Of a DNA stretch of 64,000 nt, positions 9,628 through 19,021 are shown in pieces. This DNA comes from Lysinibacillus piscis (GTDB lineage: Bacteria; Bacillota; Bacilli; Bacillales_A; Planococcaceae). A program made the translations under genes and the position numbers. The DNA is taken from contig NZ_BRZA01000004.1 in the NCBI RefSeq assembly GCF_026012395.1, positions 62,001 to 126,000 of the forward strand, read 5' to 3'. Every line of letters starts with the position of its first letter. Position 1 is the first letter of the stretch. The notes under the pieces are model-generated. The model did no database searches. It had not been told where the DNA came from and was given only the letters and a program-made list of their open reading frames with translations.

Positions 9628-10248
9628 TTATTCCTCCTCTTTGATGACAGCTCTGACAGGGCTACCATCTGCTCCTTCAATTAATAATGGCATGATAATC
9701 ATGTCATAACGTCCCTCCTGCACATGCTCCAGCAAAAGATTTTCCACAATATAAATATCGTTCTCCTCTAATGCATGATGAATTGGCAATGATTTAGACT
9801 GTACTTTATCAACTGATGGCACATCTACACCAATTAGATTAATGCCATGTTCACGTAAATAATGAACGGTCTCAATCGTTAACGTCGGTACTTCTGCAGG
9901 GAAAATATGTGGATTTGCCACTGTCTTTGTTTTAAATAAAACAGCATTCGCACCTGCTAACCTCCCTTGTATATGACTCACTTCAATCAAATCATCATTC
10001 AAGCATTCCACCACGACAGCTTTACCAATACAACGAGTAAAATCCAGCTGCTCAAATGTCTTGCCATCACTATTAAAATGAAAAGGTGCATCCATATGTG
10101 TGCCAGAATGTAAGCTCATTTGTAGCATACCAACATTCACAGAACCTGTTTGTGCCTTCGTTGCTACTGTTTCATAACGAAAGCTCGTATCGCCTGCCCA
10201 TGTAGCAATATGCTGATTTAATGGCTGTGTAATATCAATCCATCCCAT
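9628..10248 (-). CDS. kynB: Kynurenine formamidase
   Basis: A 206-residue metal-dependent hydrolase of the bacterial arylformamidase/cyclase family. The metal-binding signature [12 protein letters not shown] is at about residues 50-61, and the N-terminus [18 protein letters not shown] is typical. It hydrolyses N-formylkynurenine to kynurenine and formate. Its ATG overlaps the kynU stop as TAATG, indicating coupled translation. Confidence 0.95.
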   Translation of the reverse strand: MGWIDITQPLNQHIATWAGDTSFRYETVATKAQTGSVNVGMLQMSLHSGTHMDAPFHFNSDGKTFEQLDFTRCIGKAVVVECLNDDLIEVSHIQGRLAGANAVLFKTKTVANPHIFPAEVPTLTIETVHYLREHGINLIGVDVPSVDKVQSKSLPIHHALEENDIYIVENLLLEHVQEGRYDMIIMPLLIEGADGSPVRAVIKEEE

Positions 10249-11519
10249 TAGGCAACAATCTCTCTCTCATTTGAAAATTTCTCATATGCTTTTGTTTCCA
10301 TAATTTCTCGTAAAATCGCAAAGCATTGGTATACTTCTTCAAATGTATTGTACATAGCAACCGCTGCCAAACGAACGCCTTTTGGTGCACGGAAATCAGG
10401 AATCACATGACGTTCCTTTAACGCCTTGCAAATACGTGCCGCATCTTCATGCTCCAAATAAATATGACCACCACGACGTTGATGATCCATCGGGTTACAT
10501 ATCGTGAAGCCGTAACCATCTAACATTTCCTCGACACATTGCAACATATAATCAGACAATGCTAACGAACGCTGACGCACCTTCTCAATGCCCATTTGAT
10601 TAAACAACTCCAATGCCCCTAACAACGGCGCCATACTGAACACATTCGGCGTACCAATTTGAAAGGCTCCTGCTTCAAATGCAGGCTCAAATGTATGACT
10701 CATCGTAAATTGTTTTTCTTTATCTGAGCCAAACCAGCCAGCTAAGCCAGGCTTCATCCCAAAATGTTTTTCATGGACAAACAGTGCACCTGAACTACCT
10801 GGACCACCGTTTAAATGTTTATATGTACACCAAAAGGCAAAATCCACACCCCACTCGCGAAGCGCATGTGGCACAGAGCCCACGGAGTGACAAAGATCAA
10901 AGCCAATGACAATACCACGCTCATGTGCTGCCTTTGTTAAACGTGCCATATCAAGTATTTGACCGCTACGATAAAGCACACCTGGTAAAACAATTAAAGC
11001 AATGTCCTCTGTCATCGCTGCAATAATATCGTTCTCATCTAATGTTTGCCCATCTTTTGAAGAAACTTGGACTAAATGTGTTTCATCATACCCTTTTAAT
11101 GCTAGCTGTGCTTTCAACGCATAAATATCTGATGGGAAATTTAAAGCATCCGCTAAAATTTTTGTACGCTTGCCCTCTGGTTTATAAAAAGTCGCTACTA
11201 GCTGATGTAAATTTACTGTTGTAGAGCCTGTCACAATCAGCTCTTCTTTTTTTGCACCAACGATTTCTGTCATTTGCGCACCAATCTTTTCGGCTAGGAA
11301 ATACCAAGCATTTTCTCCTTGTGTCCAGCCATCAATGCCATAATTTTGCCAAGAATCCTTTAAATCTAGCAATGTTTGTTCTGCTCGTTTTGACATTAAC
11401 CCCAACGAATTTCCATCAAAATAAATACGCCCTTCTGTAACACAAAATTCATCACGCATTGAAGGAATTTCATATGTTGCATCTAATTGTTTCGCATAAG
11501 CTAAGTTATTTGTCATCAT
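10248..11519 (-). CDS. kynU: Kynureninase
   Basis: A 423-residue PLP enzyme of fold type I that splits kynurenine into anthranilate and alanine. Visible features are [12 protein letters not shown] near the N-terminus, the PLP Asp in FDLCHSVG, and the Schiff-base Lys in [12 protein letters not shown]. Two adjacent ATGs follow GAAAGGTG; either may start. First gene of the operon. With kynA and kynB it gives tryptophan to anthranilate; no kynurenine monooxygenase is present here, so the pathway probably ends at anthranilate. Confidence 0.96.
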   Translation of the reverse strand: MMTNNLAYAKQLDATYEIPSMRDEFCVTEGRIYFDGNSLGLMSKRAEQTLLDLKDSWQNYGIDGWTQGENAWYFLAEKIGAQMTEIVGAKKEELIVTGSTTVNLHQLVATFYKPEGKRTKILADALNFPSDIYALKAQLALKGYDETHLVQVSSKDGQTLDENDIIAAMTEDIALIVLPGVLYRSGQILDMARLTKAAHERGIVIGFDLCHSVGSVPHALREWGVDFAFWCTYKHLNGGPGSSGALFVHEKHFGMKPGLAGWFGSDKEKQFTMSHTFEPAFEAGAFQIGTPNVFSMAPLLGALELFNQMGIEKVRQRSLALSDYMLQCVEEMLDGYGFTICNPMDHQRRGGHIYLEHEDAARICKALKERHVIPDFRAPKGVRLAAVAMYNTFEEVYQCFAILREIMETKAYEKFSNEREIVA

Positions 11520-11556
11520 GACAGCACCTTTCTAAATGTTCAGACTTTTCAAATTG

Positions 11557-11586
11557 ATAGTACCATCGTATACTAGCAGTAGTCAA
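11557..11586 (-). promoter_or_regulatory. Sigma-A type promoter for kynU
   Basis: Minus strand: TTGACT (complement of 11581-11586) and TACTAT (complement of 11557-11562) separated by 18 bases, about 40 bases before the kynU start. Confidence 0.65.
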
Positions 11587-11599
11587 CGACATTATGTCG
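11587..11599. promoter_or_regulatory. Palindrome, candidate TetR operator
   Basis: CGACAT-T-ATGTCG is a perfect 13-bp palindrome abutting the kynU -35 element and lying 31 bases before the tetR ATG. Position and symmetry fit an operator for the divergent TetR protein. Binding is inferred. Confidence 0.6.
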
Positions 11600-11630
11600 G
11601 CGAAATACAAAAAATAATAAGGTGAGTACG

Positions 11631-12221
11631 ATGAATAAACGCATACAACAAAAAATGGCGACACGTGATAAAATTTTACGCATCGCACAAGAGGTTTTTA
11701 GTGAATATGGTTTTCAAGATACAACAATCACATTAATTATTGAACGTGCAGAAATTGGCTATGGAACTGTCTATGGTCATTTTAAAAATAAAGATGAAAT
11801 TTTAAGTACTTTAATTGAGCAAACAATGTCTGCCTTTTTTGAAGTCGCACATATGTCCTTCCAGCCAAAATCCGAGCAAGAGGCCATTGCCATTATTAGC
11901 ACCCAAGTCGAACAATTTTTAACACTCGCACGTGAATATAAACAATCATTACAGCTAATTCATGAAGCTATGCGCTACAGTGATTTAATTCGACAAAAAT
12001 GGGCTGAAATTGTACAAGATTTTGTGGCTAATATTGCACAAGATATCGCCTATTCTAAAACACAGGCATTTATCAAGGCGAATGTAGATGCCGAAATCAT
12101 CGCCCAAGCATGGTTTGCCATTAATGAAACATTTTTATGGAACATTGTGCATAATGACCAATTATCGATCACACATATTGCTGAACAAATCACGCAATTT
12201 TATATTTCTGCACTTTATTAA
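11631..12221 (+). CDS. TetR-family regulator, divergent from the kynurenine operon
   Basis: A 196-residue TetR protein. The N-terminal helix-turn-helix spans roughly residues 10-52 (RDKILRIAQEVFSEYGFQDTT, then IGYGTVYGHFKNKDEIL). The C-terminal half should bind a ligand; kynurenine-pathway compounds are plausible. ATG 11631 is chosen because AAGGTGAG is upstream; a GTG within that site would be the longer alternative. Divergent placement and the palindrome in the 111-base gap suggest it controls kynU-kynB-kynA-transporter and itself. Confidence 0.85.
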   Translation: MNKRIQQKMATRDKILRIAQEVFSEYGFQDTTITLIIERAEIGYGTVYGHFKNKDEILSTLIEQTMSAFFEVAHMSFQPKSEQEAIAIISTQVEQFLTLAREYKQSLQLIHEAMRYSDLIRQKWAEIVQDFVANIAQDIAYSKTQAFIKANVDAEIIAQAWFAINETFLWNIVHNDQLSITHIAEQITQFYISALY

Positions 12222-12265
12222 GGAATCCATTTCGTTTAGATTTTTTAGGTTTGTAATGCTCACAA

Positions 12266-12305
12266 AAAATCAGCTAACCCTCTAGTGATAGAGGTTAGCT
12301 GATTT
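12266..12305. terminator. Bidirectional terminator between tetR and the GGDEF/EAL gene
   Basis: AATCAGCTAACC and GGTTAGCTGATT pair, with TCTA/TAGA continuing the stem past one bulged C. A and T runs on the two sides fit use in both directions by the convergent genes. Confidence 0.85.
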
Positions 12306-12308
12306 TGA

Positions 12309-15053
12309 TTACTTATTTTTTACACTTTCCTTAAATTGCTGTGCAAAAGAGATAAAGGTTTCTAATGGCATTGGTTTTCCCCAATAATAGCCCTGCATTT
12401 CACTGCAGCCATAGTCAGCCAGTTTTTGCATTTGCTCCTGTGTCTCAATACCCTCTGCAATCGTTTGAATATTAAGTGCCTGTGCCATTGAAATAATATA
12501 TGGTACAATGCTTTTTTGCTCATCGCTCGCAATATCATCAATAAATGATTTATCGATTTTTAAATAATCAATTGGTAATCGTGTCAAATAATTAAGCGAA
12601 GAAAAACCTGTACCAAAATCGTCTAAAGCAATTTTAATACCATATCGCTGAATTTCCTGAATTGTCTTTCTTGCTCCATGTATATCATCTAGTAAAAAGC
12701 TTTCCGTAATTTCCATTTCCAGCATTAATTCTTGTGCCGCTGCAAGTGTCATCACTTCTTCAATTTTACTAAAGAAGCTACATACCTCTAGCTGCTTCGT
12801 CGAAATATTAATCGCCAGCTTAATTAAAATATTATTATCCTTTAGCTGCTGATGAATATGAAGAATTTCATCTAAAATCCATTCACCAATCGGAATAATC
12901 ATACCATTGTTTTCAGAAATAGGAATGAATTTATCAGGGGTAAACATAATCCCTTCAGACGTTTCCCAACGAATCAATGCCTCCGCTCCGACTAAAGTTG
13001 GTATCCCCTGTTTGTAAGATATTTGCGGTTGTAAATAGAGCTTAAATTCATTTTTTTCTAAGGCTTTCTTCAATTTGATATGCATATCGAGCACTTCATG
13101 ATTGCGCCGCTCAATCTCTTCTGATGAGAAAGAATAACGGCCTTTTCCTGATTCCTTCGCATCATACATAGCAGCATCCGCTTTTCTTACTAAGCCTTCA
13201 ACAGTTGTTTCATCATGTGGTGCTACAGCAATACCAATACTAATACCTAATGTAATTTCTTTTTCTTCCACAAAATAAGGCTGTTGAATAGCATAAATAA
13301 TGTCCTCAGCCATCATTTTTACAAATTCTAAATCTTTGACAGCTTCCAAAATAACTGTAAACTCGTCTCCGCCTATTCTAAATACAGTATCTGAGCTTTT
13401 TACACAGGCACTAATTCGACTTGCTACCTCTTTTAAGAGCTTATCACCAACATTATGTCCCAATGAATCATTAATCATCTTAAAGCCATCTAAATCCATA
13501 CACAAAATAACGACCATTTGATCGCTGTGATTACTTGTAACAATGGCTTGCTCTAGTTTTTTATAGAACATGGAACGATTCGGGATTTTCGTTAACGTAT
13601 CATAATAGGCCAATTTATAAAGTTGTTGCTCTGTTTTTTTCATATCACTAATATCTGTTGAAATGGAAATGTAGTTTTCCACTATTCCTTTTTTCCCTTT
13701 AAGTGGTGTGATAGACATCCACTTTGGATAAATCTTCCCATCTTTACGCTTATCCCAAATTTCACCTTCCCAATAACCATGCTCTTTAATGGATTTCCAC
13801 ATATCCTCGTAAAATGCTTTGTCATGTATACCTGATTTCAGCATTCTAGGTGTATTCCCGATTAACTCGTGCTTACTATACCCTGTCATCTTTTCAAATG
13901 CCTCATTAATACGCAAAATAGTACCATCTACATCGGTAATTAAAATACTTTCTCCCGCTGTACTAATAATGCGATCAGAAATCAATAATTCTTCATTCAA
14001 TAGCTCCAGACGATGCACATATTCCTGCATTTCTGTCACGTCATGTAGCATATAGATGGAACCAATAGCAGCTCCATCTTTATCCAAAATCACTTTTTTA
14101 TATTCTGTAAAATAAAAAGATTGCTCATCTTTTGTTAAAACAATTAACTGGTCAGGCTCACTGATCTCTAATTGATATTGAGCTGGTAAGAATGTCAACA
14201 CTTCCTCTAATTGAATGCCAATATAATTAATGTTTTTCTTTGCTGAAAATTGCCCGTTACTGAATTTGCCGATAAATTCTCTTGCAGCTGGATTCACATC
14301 AATAATTTTATTCGAAACATCCACAATAAAGGAAATAACCTTCAAATTTTCTACTAGCAATTCTCGAGCCACAGAAATCATCGTATGGCGAGGAAGTCGG
14401 AATATCCCCCAATAAGCGATGATGAGCGTCAATAGTATGCTAATCGCTGTATAATCGATTGGCAAAATATTTGTAAAAAAGACGATACTGATAAAATTAA
14501 TTAAAAATGTTACCGCTGTCCCAATAAAAATAAAGGAACTTTGTTTACGATACAGTCGTGAAGAATACAACGCCTTAAACATAAATTTTGTACACACGTA
14601 AACAATATTTATATATGAAAAAACCGTATGTATATAAAACCCAATCTCATATTTCTTTTGAAACATGAGTACCCCTTCAACATGCACTCTTTTAATTTCC
14701 CCAAAGAAAGCATATGGGAAATTCGTAAACAATGAAAGCATAGATAGAGCAGGAATGAAAAATAAAGCAAGTAACTCCTTCAAGTGCCATTGCTTTTGAT
14801 TAGTATAATTAGTTGCCCAAATGACATAACAAGGTGGCAATAAAATGACACTAATAAATTTCAGTTTGTGTAATATAATTGCCAATGTATCTGACTTTAT
14901 ATATAATGAAGCAGCTTCCGCTAAAAACCAAAACGAAGCAATCACAACGCAAATCATTAATAATTTCGCAATTTTTGCATGTCGTACTCTATATAATAAA
15001 AATAAAAGTATAAACGCTATTATCAGACAAGTAAAAAGTAAAATTGTATACAT
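12309..15053 (-). CDS. Membrane PAS-PAS-GGDEF-EAL cyclic-di-GMP protein
   Basis: A 914-residue protein. Residues 1 to about 225 hold about seven hydrophobic helices of the histidine-kinase-type 7TM sensor. Two PAS segments follow; the second (ILITDVDGTILRINEAFEKM, TGYSKHELIG) has a PAC tail with GYWEGEIWDKRKDGKIYP. The GGDEF domain has intact GGDEF in FRIGGDEFTVIL; the usual RxxD inhibitory site is KSSD, so product feedback may be lost. The EAL domain keeps GAEALIRW, EITES, DDFGTGFSSLNYL, LKIDKSFI and AEGIET, so phosphodiesterase activity is expected. AGGAGGTAG precedes the ATG. Single-gene unit. Confidence 0.92.
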   Translation of the reverse strand: MYTILLFTCLIIAFILLFLLYRVRHAKIAKLLMICVVIASFWFLAEAASLYIKSDTLAIILHKLKFISVILLPPCYVIWATNYTNQKQWHLKELLALFFIPALSMLSLFTNFPYAFFGEIKRVHVEGVLMFQKKYEIGFYIHTVFSYINIVYVCTKFMFKALYSSRLYRKQSSFIFIGTAVTFLINFISIVFFTNILPIDYTAISILLTLIIAYWGIFRLPRHTMISVARELLVENLKVISFIVDVSNKIIDVNPAAREFIGKFSNGQFSAKKNINYIGIQLEEVLTFLPAQYQLEISEPDQLIVLTKDEQSFYFTEYKKVILDKDGAAIGSIYMLHDVTEMQEYVHRLELLNEELLISDRIISTAGESILITDVDGTILRINEAFEKMTGYSKHELIGNTPRMLKSGIHDKAFYEDMWKSIKEHGYWEGEIWDKRKDGKIYPKWMSITPLKGKKGIVENYISISTDISDMKKTEQQLYKLAYYDTLTKIPNRSMFYKKLEQAIVTSNHSDQMVVILCMDLDGFKMINDSLGHNVGDKLLKEVASRISACVKSSDTVFRIGGDEFTVILEAVKDLEFVKMMAEDIIYAIQQPYFVEEKEITLGISIGIAVAPHDETTVEGLVRKADAAMYDAKESGKGRYSFSSEEIERRNHEVLDMHIKLKKALEKNEFKLYLQPQISYKQGIPTLVGAEALIRWETSEGIMFTPDKFIPISENNGMIIPIGEWILDEILHIHQQLKDNNILIKLAINISTKQLEVCSFFSKIEEVMTLAAAQELMLEMEITESFLLDDIHGARKTIQEIQRYGIKIALDDFGTGFSSLNYLTRLPIDYLKIDKSFIDDIASDEQKSIVPYIISMAQALNIQTIAEGIETQEQMQKLADYGCSEMQGYYWGKPMPLETFISFAQQFKESVKNK

Positions 15054-15240
15054 CTCGCTACCTCCTACGTTCAGCCGTTCACAGACACATTGATGTCATT
15101 AATCGTGCATCAATACACCCAAATGATAGCATCTTCAATGTAAGAGAGACGCTACTTCATCTATGCTAATCGTACTATTGCTAAAAGCGTTTATCAATAC
15201 TAATAAAATGTACTTTTAAAGACATTTTTTTAGACAGCTA

Positions 15241-15999
15241 TTATTCTTTTATATTCGCTGGCATTTTAGTAGCCTCGTAGCGTTTCCCATGATAAACATA
15301 ACCTTGTTTACGATACATATCCTTCGCTGTATCTTCGCCTTCAGCAATTAAAATTATTGTTTTATTAGCAAATTGGTTTGCTACAAAGCGTTGCATAGCT
15401 GAGCCAATGCCTTTTCGCTGATATTCCTCCAGCACAAAAAAATTATCAATTTCAATCGTTGTGGCCGCTTCAATTAAATCCAAAGAACCTACAATACGAT
15501 TGGCAAGTACCGCTATTACTTGATGGATAGATGGATTTTGTTGATTTTGCTGTAATAGCCATTGCTTCTGTTGAGCGAATTCCTCACCATAGCATAAATC
15601 TCCCTCATACTGTAATGCTGCATAGTGTGGAAATGTTTGTGTATCTACAAATTGGATTTTGGCATTCCCCTGTATATTTCCTTGAAATAGCATCGGGTCA
15701 ATTGCATACAATTCTCGCCATGTCATTAAATAGCCTTGCTCCTGTAAATACTCTTTTAGTGCTACTGGTAATTCCTCATCTGCTGGAAATATCCACTTTA
15801 GATGCTCCTGCCCACGCTCTAAATGGTAGGATTTTTGATACATTTCTATCTCTTTCAAGCGTTGTAATGTAGGTATCTTCAGCCATTCGATAAAATTACT
15901 ATCATAACGACTTCGCATTTCCTCTTGATGATGGTGCTGGTAATCCTCTGTTTCTGCTACAACTGTACTAAAACGATAAATTTGTTGAAATGTAACCAT
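15241..15999 (-). CDS. GNAT-family N-acetyltransferase
   Basis: A 252-residue protein from ATG 15999, preferred because AAGGGGAAG lies just before it. The C-terminal half is a GNAT fold: VIAVLANRIVGSLDLIE, then FFVLEEYQRKGIGSAMQRFV with the acetyl-CoA pyrophosphate loop, then DMYRKQGYVYHGKRYE. The N-terminal part resembles a YitI/GNAT-like extension but was not assigned. Acceptor substrate is unknown. It stands alone, with a divergent Xre regulator upstream. Confidence 0.82.
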   Translation of the reverse strand: MVTFQQIYRFSTVVAETEDYQHHHQEEMRSRYDSNFIEWLKIPTLQRLKEIEMYQKSYHLERGQEHLKWIFPADEELPVALKEYLQEQGYLMTWRELYAIDPMLFQGNIQGNAKIQFVDTQTFPHYAALQYEGDLCYGEEFAQQKQWLLQQNQQNPSIHQVIAVLANRIVGSLDLIEAATTIEIDNFFVLEEYQRKGIGSAMQRFVANQFANKTIILIAEGEDTAKDMYRKQGYVYHGKRYEATKMPANIKE

Positions 16000-16219
16000 A
16001 TTTCTTCCCCTTTTCATCTACTCATATAAAACATACATTACTATATTTTTACTGCAGATGCACAAAAATAAATGGCCTCCAAATTTTTATCGTCCCTATG
16101 CGATGTACCTTACACAAAATTTGTATCTATATACATAACATTTCACTGAAAAACACATTATATTGATACATATTTTCCATCGGTTTTTCTCTAGCCTTTT
16201 AAGAAAGAGGTGTTGAAGC

Positions 16220-16603
16220 ATGGATGAGCTATTATTGCTTTTAGGAGAAAAAATTAGAACAGTACGTGAGGCACGTGGATTGTCACAGGAGGAGCTAGCA
16301 GAAATGGCCAATATTAATCGGTCCCGTATTTCAAATATTGAAACAGGAAAAATCAATATCACGATTAATACATTGGTATCTATATTAAATGCGCTAGAAA
16401 TTCATTATGCCGACCTGTTCAATTTTAATGAGCAAATTAAAACAAGTGATATCAAGGAGAAAAAATATTTATTAGAAATTCAATATTTACTGTTGAAGGA
16501 TCGTAGCCTAGAAGAAATTAATTACATTGTCGAATCAACAAAGCTTTTCATACAGACAATCGATACAAAAAATAAACACATCAAAAATAGTCAAGAGCGA
16601 TGA
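16220..16603 (+). CDS. Xre-family transcriptional regulator
   Basis: A 127-residue protein. Residues 6 to about 62 form an Xre helix-turn-helix (IRTVREARGLSQEELAEM, then RSRISNIETGKINITI). The C-terminal half is charged, helical and lacks a recognised domain. GAAAGAGGTG lies upstream of the ATG. The stop codon lies in the loop of a terminator hairpin. The target is unknown; the small coiled-coil gene and the GNAT genes are the nearest candidates. Confidence 0.85.
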   Translation: MDELLLLLGEKIRTVREARGLSQEELAEMANINRSRISNIETGKINITINTLVSILNALEIHYADLFNFNEQIKTSDIKEKKYLLEIQYLLLKDRSLEEINYIVESTKLFIQTIDTKNKHIKNSQER

Positions 16604-16619
16604 ATGCTCTTGACTATTT
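16585..16619 (+). terminator. Terminator overlapping the end of the Xre gene
   Basis: AAATAGTCAAGAGC pairs perfectly with GCTCTTGACTATTT around a 7-nt loop that contains the TGA stop. A short T-rich tail follows. Confidence 0.82.
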
Positions 16620-16746
16620 CTTGTTGTTGAAAAAAGATTAGGTCCCTCGTAGAAGGTGACCTTTCTGCAATTTATCTATACAATTTTGTTGATTGCTTAC
16701 GCAAGTTTTGCTGACGCTTTGCTTTCGTACAGAAAGATTGCTGACG

Positions 16747-16884
16747 TTACGTAATATATTGATTCATTTCAGCCATTTCAATTTTTATGCTAACCATTTC
16801 TTGCTTCATTTTCTCCATATCCGCTTTCATATCGGTCATATCCTTAGCGATGTTTTGTAGTATATGTTCTGTTTCATTTGCCAT
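16747..16884 (-). CDS. 45-residue charged coiled-coil protein
   Basis: A short ORF on the minus strand. It begins MANETEHILQNIAKDMTD and continues with M, I, V or L spaced every three to four residues among Lys, Glu and Asp, giving a near-continuous heptad pattern to the C-terminus NQYIT. No signal peptide or membrane segment. AGAGGAACTAAG before the ATG gives a good ribosome site at 7-base spacing. Function is unknown; similar short coiled coils are often phage- or plasmid-borne (inference). Two copies of TTGCTGACG, 30 bases apart, flank its 3' end. Confidence 0.6.
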   Translation of the reverse strand: MANETEHILQNIAKDMTDMKADMEKMKQEMVSIKIEMAEMNQYIT

Positions 16885-17058
16885 CTTAGTTCCTCTATCG
16901 CTTCATAATAGTAACGATACATGTAAACAAAATTGCCTAGTTTTTAACTATGCTATCACATATGGTAACTATTTAGTTCATCTGATATAAGAGGCATTTT
17001 ATATAAGATGATCCGTTATCATACAAACAATCACACAATTTCACATCACCTTAATAAG

Positions 17059-17766
17059 TTAAATGGCATCATTTATACCTAAAACCATAAATGGCTCCTG
17101 ATTGTCTAAATAATAGGAATTAAATCCAAGTTGATCATAAAAAGAAACTAATCGCTTAATATCTTTTTTACGTTTCTTTTTATGTTCATCACTAAAATCA
17201 ACTTCTTCAATTGGTGATGGCTTTAGGACAATGTAATCAATGTCTAAAATTTCACATAGCTTAACTAATTCCTTTATCGCCAATTTTCCATAACCTTTAC
17301 TCCGATAAGCAGATTGCACTAAAATTCGATTTAGCATAAGAAATTTAGGAGACCAGCCTTCAACCTCTTCTTCAAACACTTCAAGAAAAGCAGACATTAA
17401 CCATTCTTCATCACCTGATATAGCATCTGCTGCGTCCCATAATTCACTTTTATTCAATTGATTAGAATTATAAACCCTAAAATGAATATTTCCTACATTC
17501 TTCTCGTCTTCCTCTGTATGAAGAATTATCGCAGAACTTCCATTTAGTACAGGAAATTCTAAATCGGCAATCATAGAAGAGTTTATTGAAATAGAGCTCC
17601 ATTCACCTTCAGTCGGAACTAAATCTTTATTCGATAGTTGTTGAAAAAAAGTTGGTTCTAACACAGTTTCGCCAAAAATTATATTACTAAGAATTTCAAA
17701 AAAACCTGTGCTTTCATTAATAACACCTAGCTTTATTAGATGGTTATAGATAGATTCAAGTTGCAT
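17059..17766 (-). CDS. GNAT-like acetyltransferase (accessory)
   Basis: A 235-residue protein. The acetyl-CoA binding segment is SAYRSKGYGKLAIKELVKLC at about residues 152-171, followed by a beta strand DIDYIVLKPSP and LVSFYDQLGFNSYYLD, typical of the C-terminal GNAT fold. Residues 1-80 are not recognised. It lies 3 bases after a 96-residue orphan gene and is probably co-transcribed with it. The tight two-gene layout resembles small toxin-antitoxin or self-protection cassettes, but nothing in sequence proves that. Confidence 0.7.
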   Translation of the reverse strand: MQLESIYNHLIKLGVINESTGFFEILSNIIFGETVLEPTFFQQLSNKDLVPTEGEWSSISINSSMIADLEFPVLNGSSAIILHTEEDEKNVGNIHFRVYNSNQLNKSELWDAADAISGDEEWLMSAFLEVFEEEVEGWSPKFLMLNRILVQSAYRSKGYGKLAIKELVKLCEILDIDYIVLKPSPIEEVDFSDEHKKKRKKDIKRLVSFYDQLGFNSYYLDNQEPFMVLGINDAI

Positions 17767-17769
17767 TAC

Positions 17770-18060
17770 TCAATGATAATTTCCTTTTTTCTTCGTCTTT
17801 TTATTAACTGTATAATAGACTAAATCTCCCGTTGGTAAAACAGCAAAATGAATTTCATACATATTTGTAGAGATAATACCAGTTGCCTCTTTTGTATATT
17901 GGGTAGAGGCTTCTGAATATTTATCAGTAGCACATTTTATAAAGGCAAAATTTTTCTTTTGATTCAATGCTGAAGCTTCAAACAATAATGCTTTCTTTAA
18001 GTCTTCTATTTTTTTAAAGTATGGTAAATAATATCGTTTAAGCTCTTCTGTAATTTCCAC
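17770..18060 (-). CDS. Uncharacterised 96-residue protein paired with GNAT gene
   Basis: Not recognised. The N-terminus is helical and charged (MEITEELKRYYLPYFKKIED); the middle holds KKNFAFIKCATDKYSEAS and the end a possible beta hairpin (EIHFAVLPTGDLVYYTV) before a lysine-rich tail. No signal peptide. AGGGGGACTTAAAAGTG before the ATG is a plausible ribosome site. It immediately precedes the GNAT gene on the same strand. The pair lies just left of the ssrA island and is also AT-rich, so it may belong to an older insertion. Confidence 0.6.
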   Translation of the reverse strand: MEITEELKRYYLPYFKKIEDLKKALLFEASALNQKKNFAFIKCATDKYSEASTQYTKEATGIISTNMYEIHFAVLPTGDLVYYTVNKKTKKKGNYH

Positions 18061-18406
18061 TTTTAAGTCCCCCTAGCTATTAATAACTCCAAAATAACAC
18101 GAACATAAGTTCCTGTAAAGTGTTAAGTTAAAATCATACTTTGGGTTTGGGATTACTTAAAAAAAGAATAGAACAAATTGATTTAACTACAATAAAACCT
18201 AAACAAGTTTATAACATTCTTTTTAAAAATTCTATAATTGTTCAGACACTTATCTTACATTCTCAAACACTTTACACGAAAAATGAAGGAAGGTATTATT
18301 AATAGATTTAAATCCTTTTTAAACAATAAATTAAATTAATTTCTAAAAAAGGTTAATAAAGTTTTCAATAAGGATTCAATTCAGCACAACTTAAAGGCAA
18401 TAAAAA
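18061..18406. other. AT-rich stretch without a gene
   Basis: About 345 bases between the 96-residue orphan and the probable ancestral ssrA terminator. I see no ORF with a ribosome site, no RNA fold I recognise, and no repeat. Confidence 0.5.
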
Positions 18407-18443
18407 AGTGCCATAAACGTTGATTAAACAACATTTATGACAC
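18407..18443 (-). terminator. Probable original ssrA terminator, now separated from ssrA
   Basis: On the minus strand AGTG, CATAAA and GTTG blocks pair with CAAC, TTTATG and CACT blocks around a short loop, followed by TTTTTTA. No minus-strand gene ends just upstream. It lies 26 bases beyond the left copy of the ssrA 3' end, exactly where the ssrA terminator would sit if the island were removed. Confidence 0.75.
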
Positions 18444-18469
18444 TCAGTGAAATTTAGTAAATCTCATGA

Positions 18470-18501
18470 TATGGAGACGGCGGGAGTTGAACCTGCCGTC
18501 T
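18470..18501. repeat. Left attachment site: degenerate copy of ssrA 3' end
   Basis: ATGGAGACGGCGGGAGT (18470-18486) is identical to 35154-35170, the 3' end of the real ssrA, in the same orientation; similarity continues at lower level to about 18501 through the T-arm. Here the T-arm is mutated and no tmRNA body follows, so this is an attachment-site remnant, not a gene. Distance between the copies is 16,684 bases. Confidence 0.88.
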
Positions 18502-19021
18502 CAAAGTACTGATATATCAATGCTTGCGGGGGCGATTGATTTTTTTGACTACGTTTTATAAAAATGTATTTCAAAAGTAATTCGATTTATTTAAATTGCA
18601 ATAGTGCAATGATTCAAGTGGGAAAATTTCAAATTGTTAAATATATTACCTATCCTTATTAATAAGGTAAAGGTGTCACATTTAAAAAGATACAATTTTG
18701 AGTTCGGTCTGTAAATAAAACGCTTATAAAACCAATAATCCCAACAGTATAAGCAATTATGAAAAATTTAAATAACACAACTATTGATAATTCGATAATT
18801 TATTTTTTATTAAATTTTACTTGTCCTAATTGATGGTACATAAAAAGAACTCTATAGATTCTCTCTTACCTCCTTCATTATCAATCACTGCAATTTACCA
18901 CAAAAAATTTATCACAATTTTAAAAAAATGTAAATTTCTTTTGATGAGAGCAATTCAGAAGCTATATAACGAAGTGAAAGAATTAATGGCTTTCTAGCAT
19001 TTTATGGTGGAGGAGATTTGT
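18502..19021. other. Island left end, no gene recognised
   Basis: Very AT-rich. A small inverted repeat (CCTTATTAATAAGG) is near 18653. This is where an integrase would be expected, but I find no open frame long enough and no recognisable integrase remnant. Confidence 0.5.

Noticed and set aside
18470-18501. Possible second tmRNA or tRNA gene
   Set aside because: Only the T-arm/acceptor end is present, with a mismatched T-stem and no body or tag; it is an attachment remnant.
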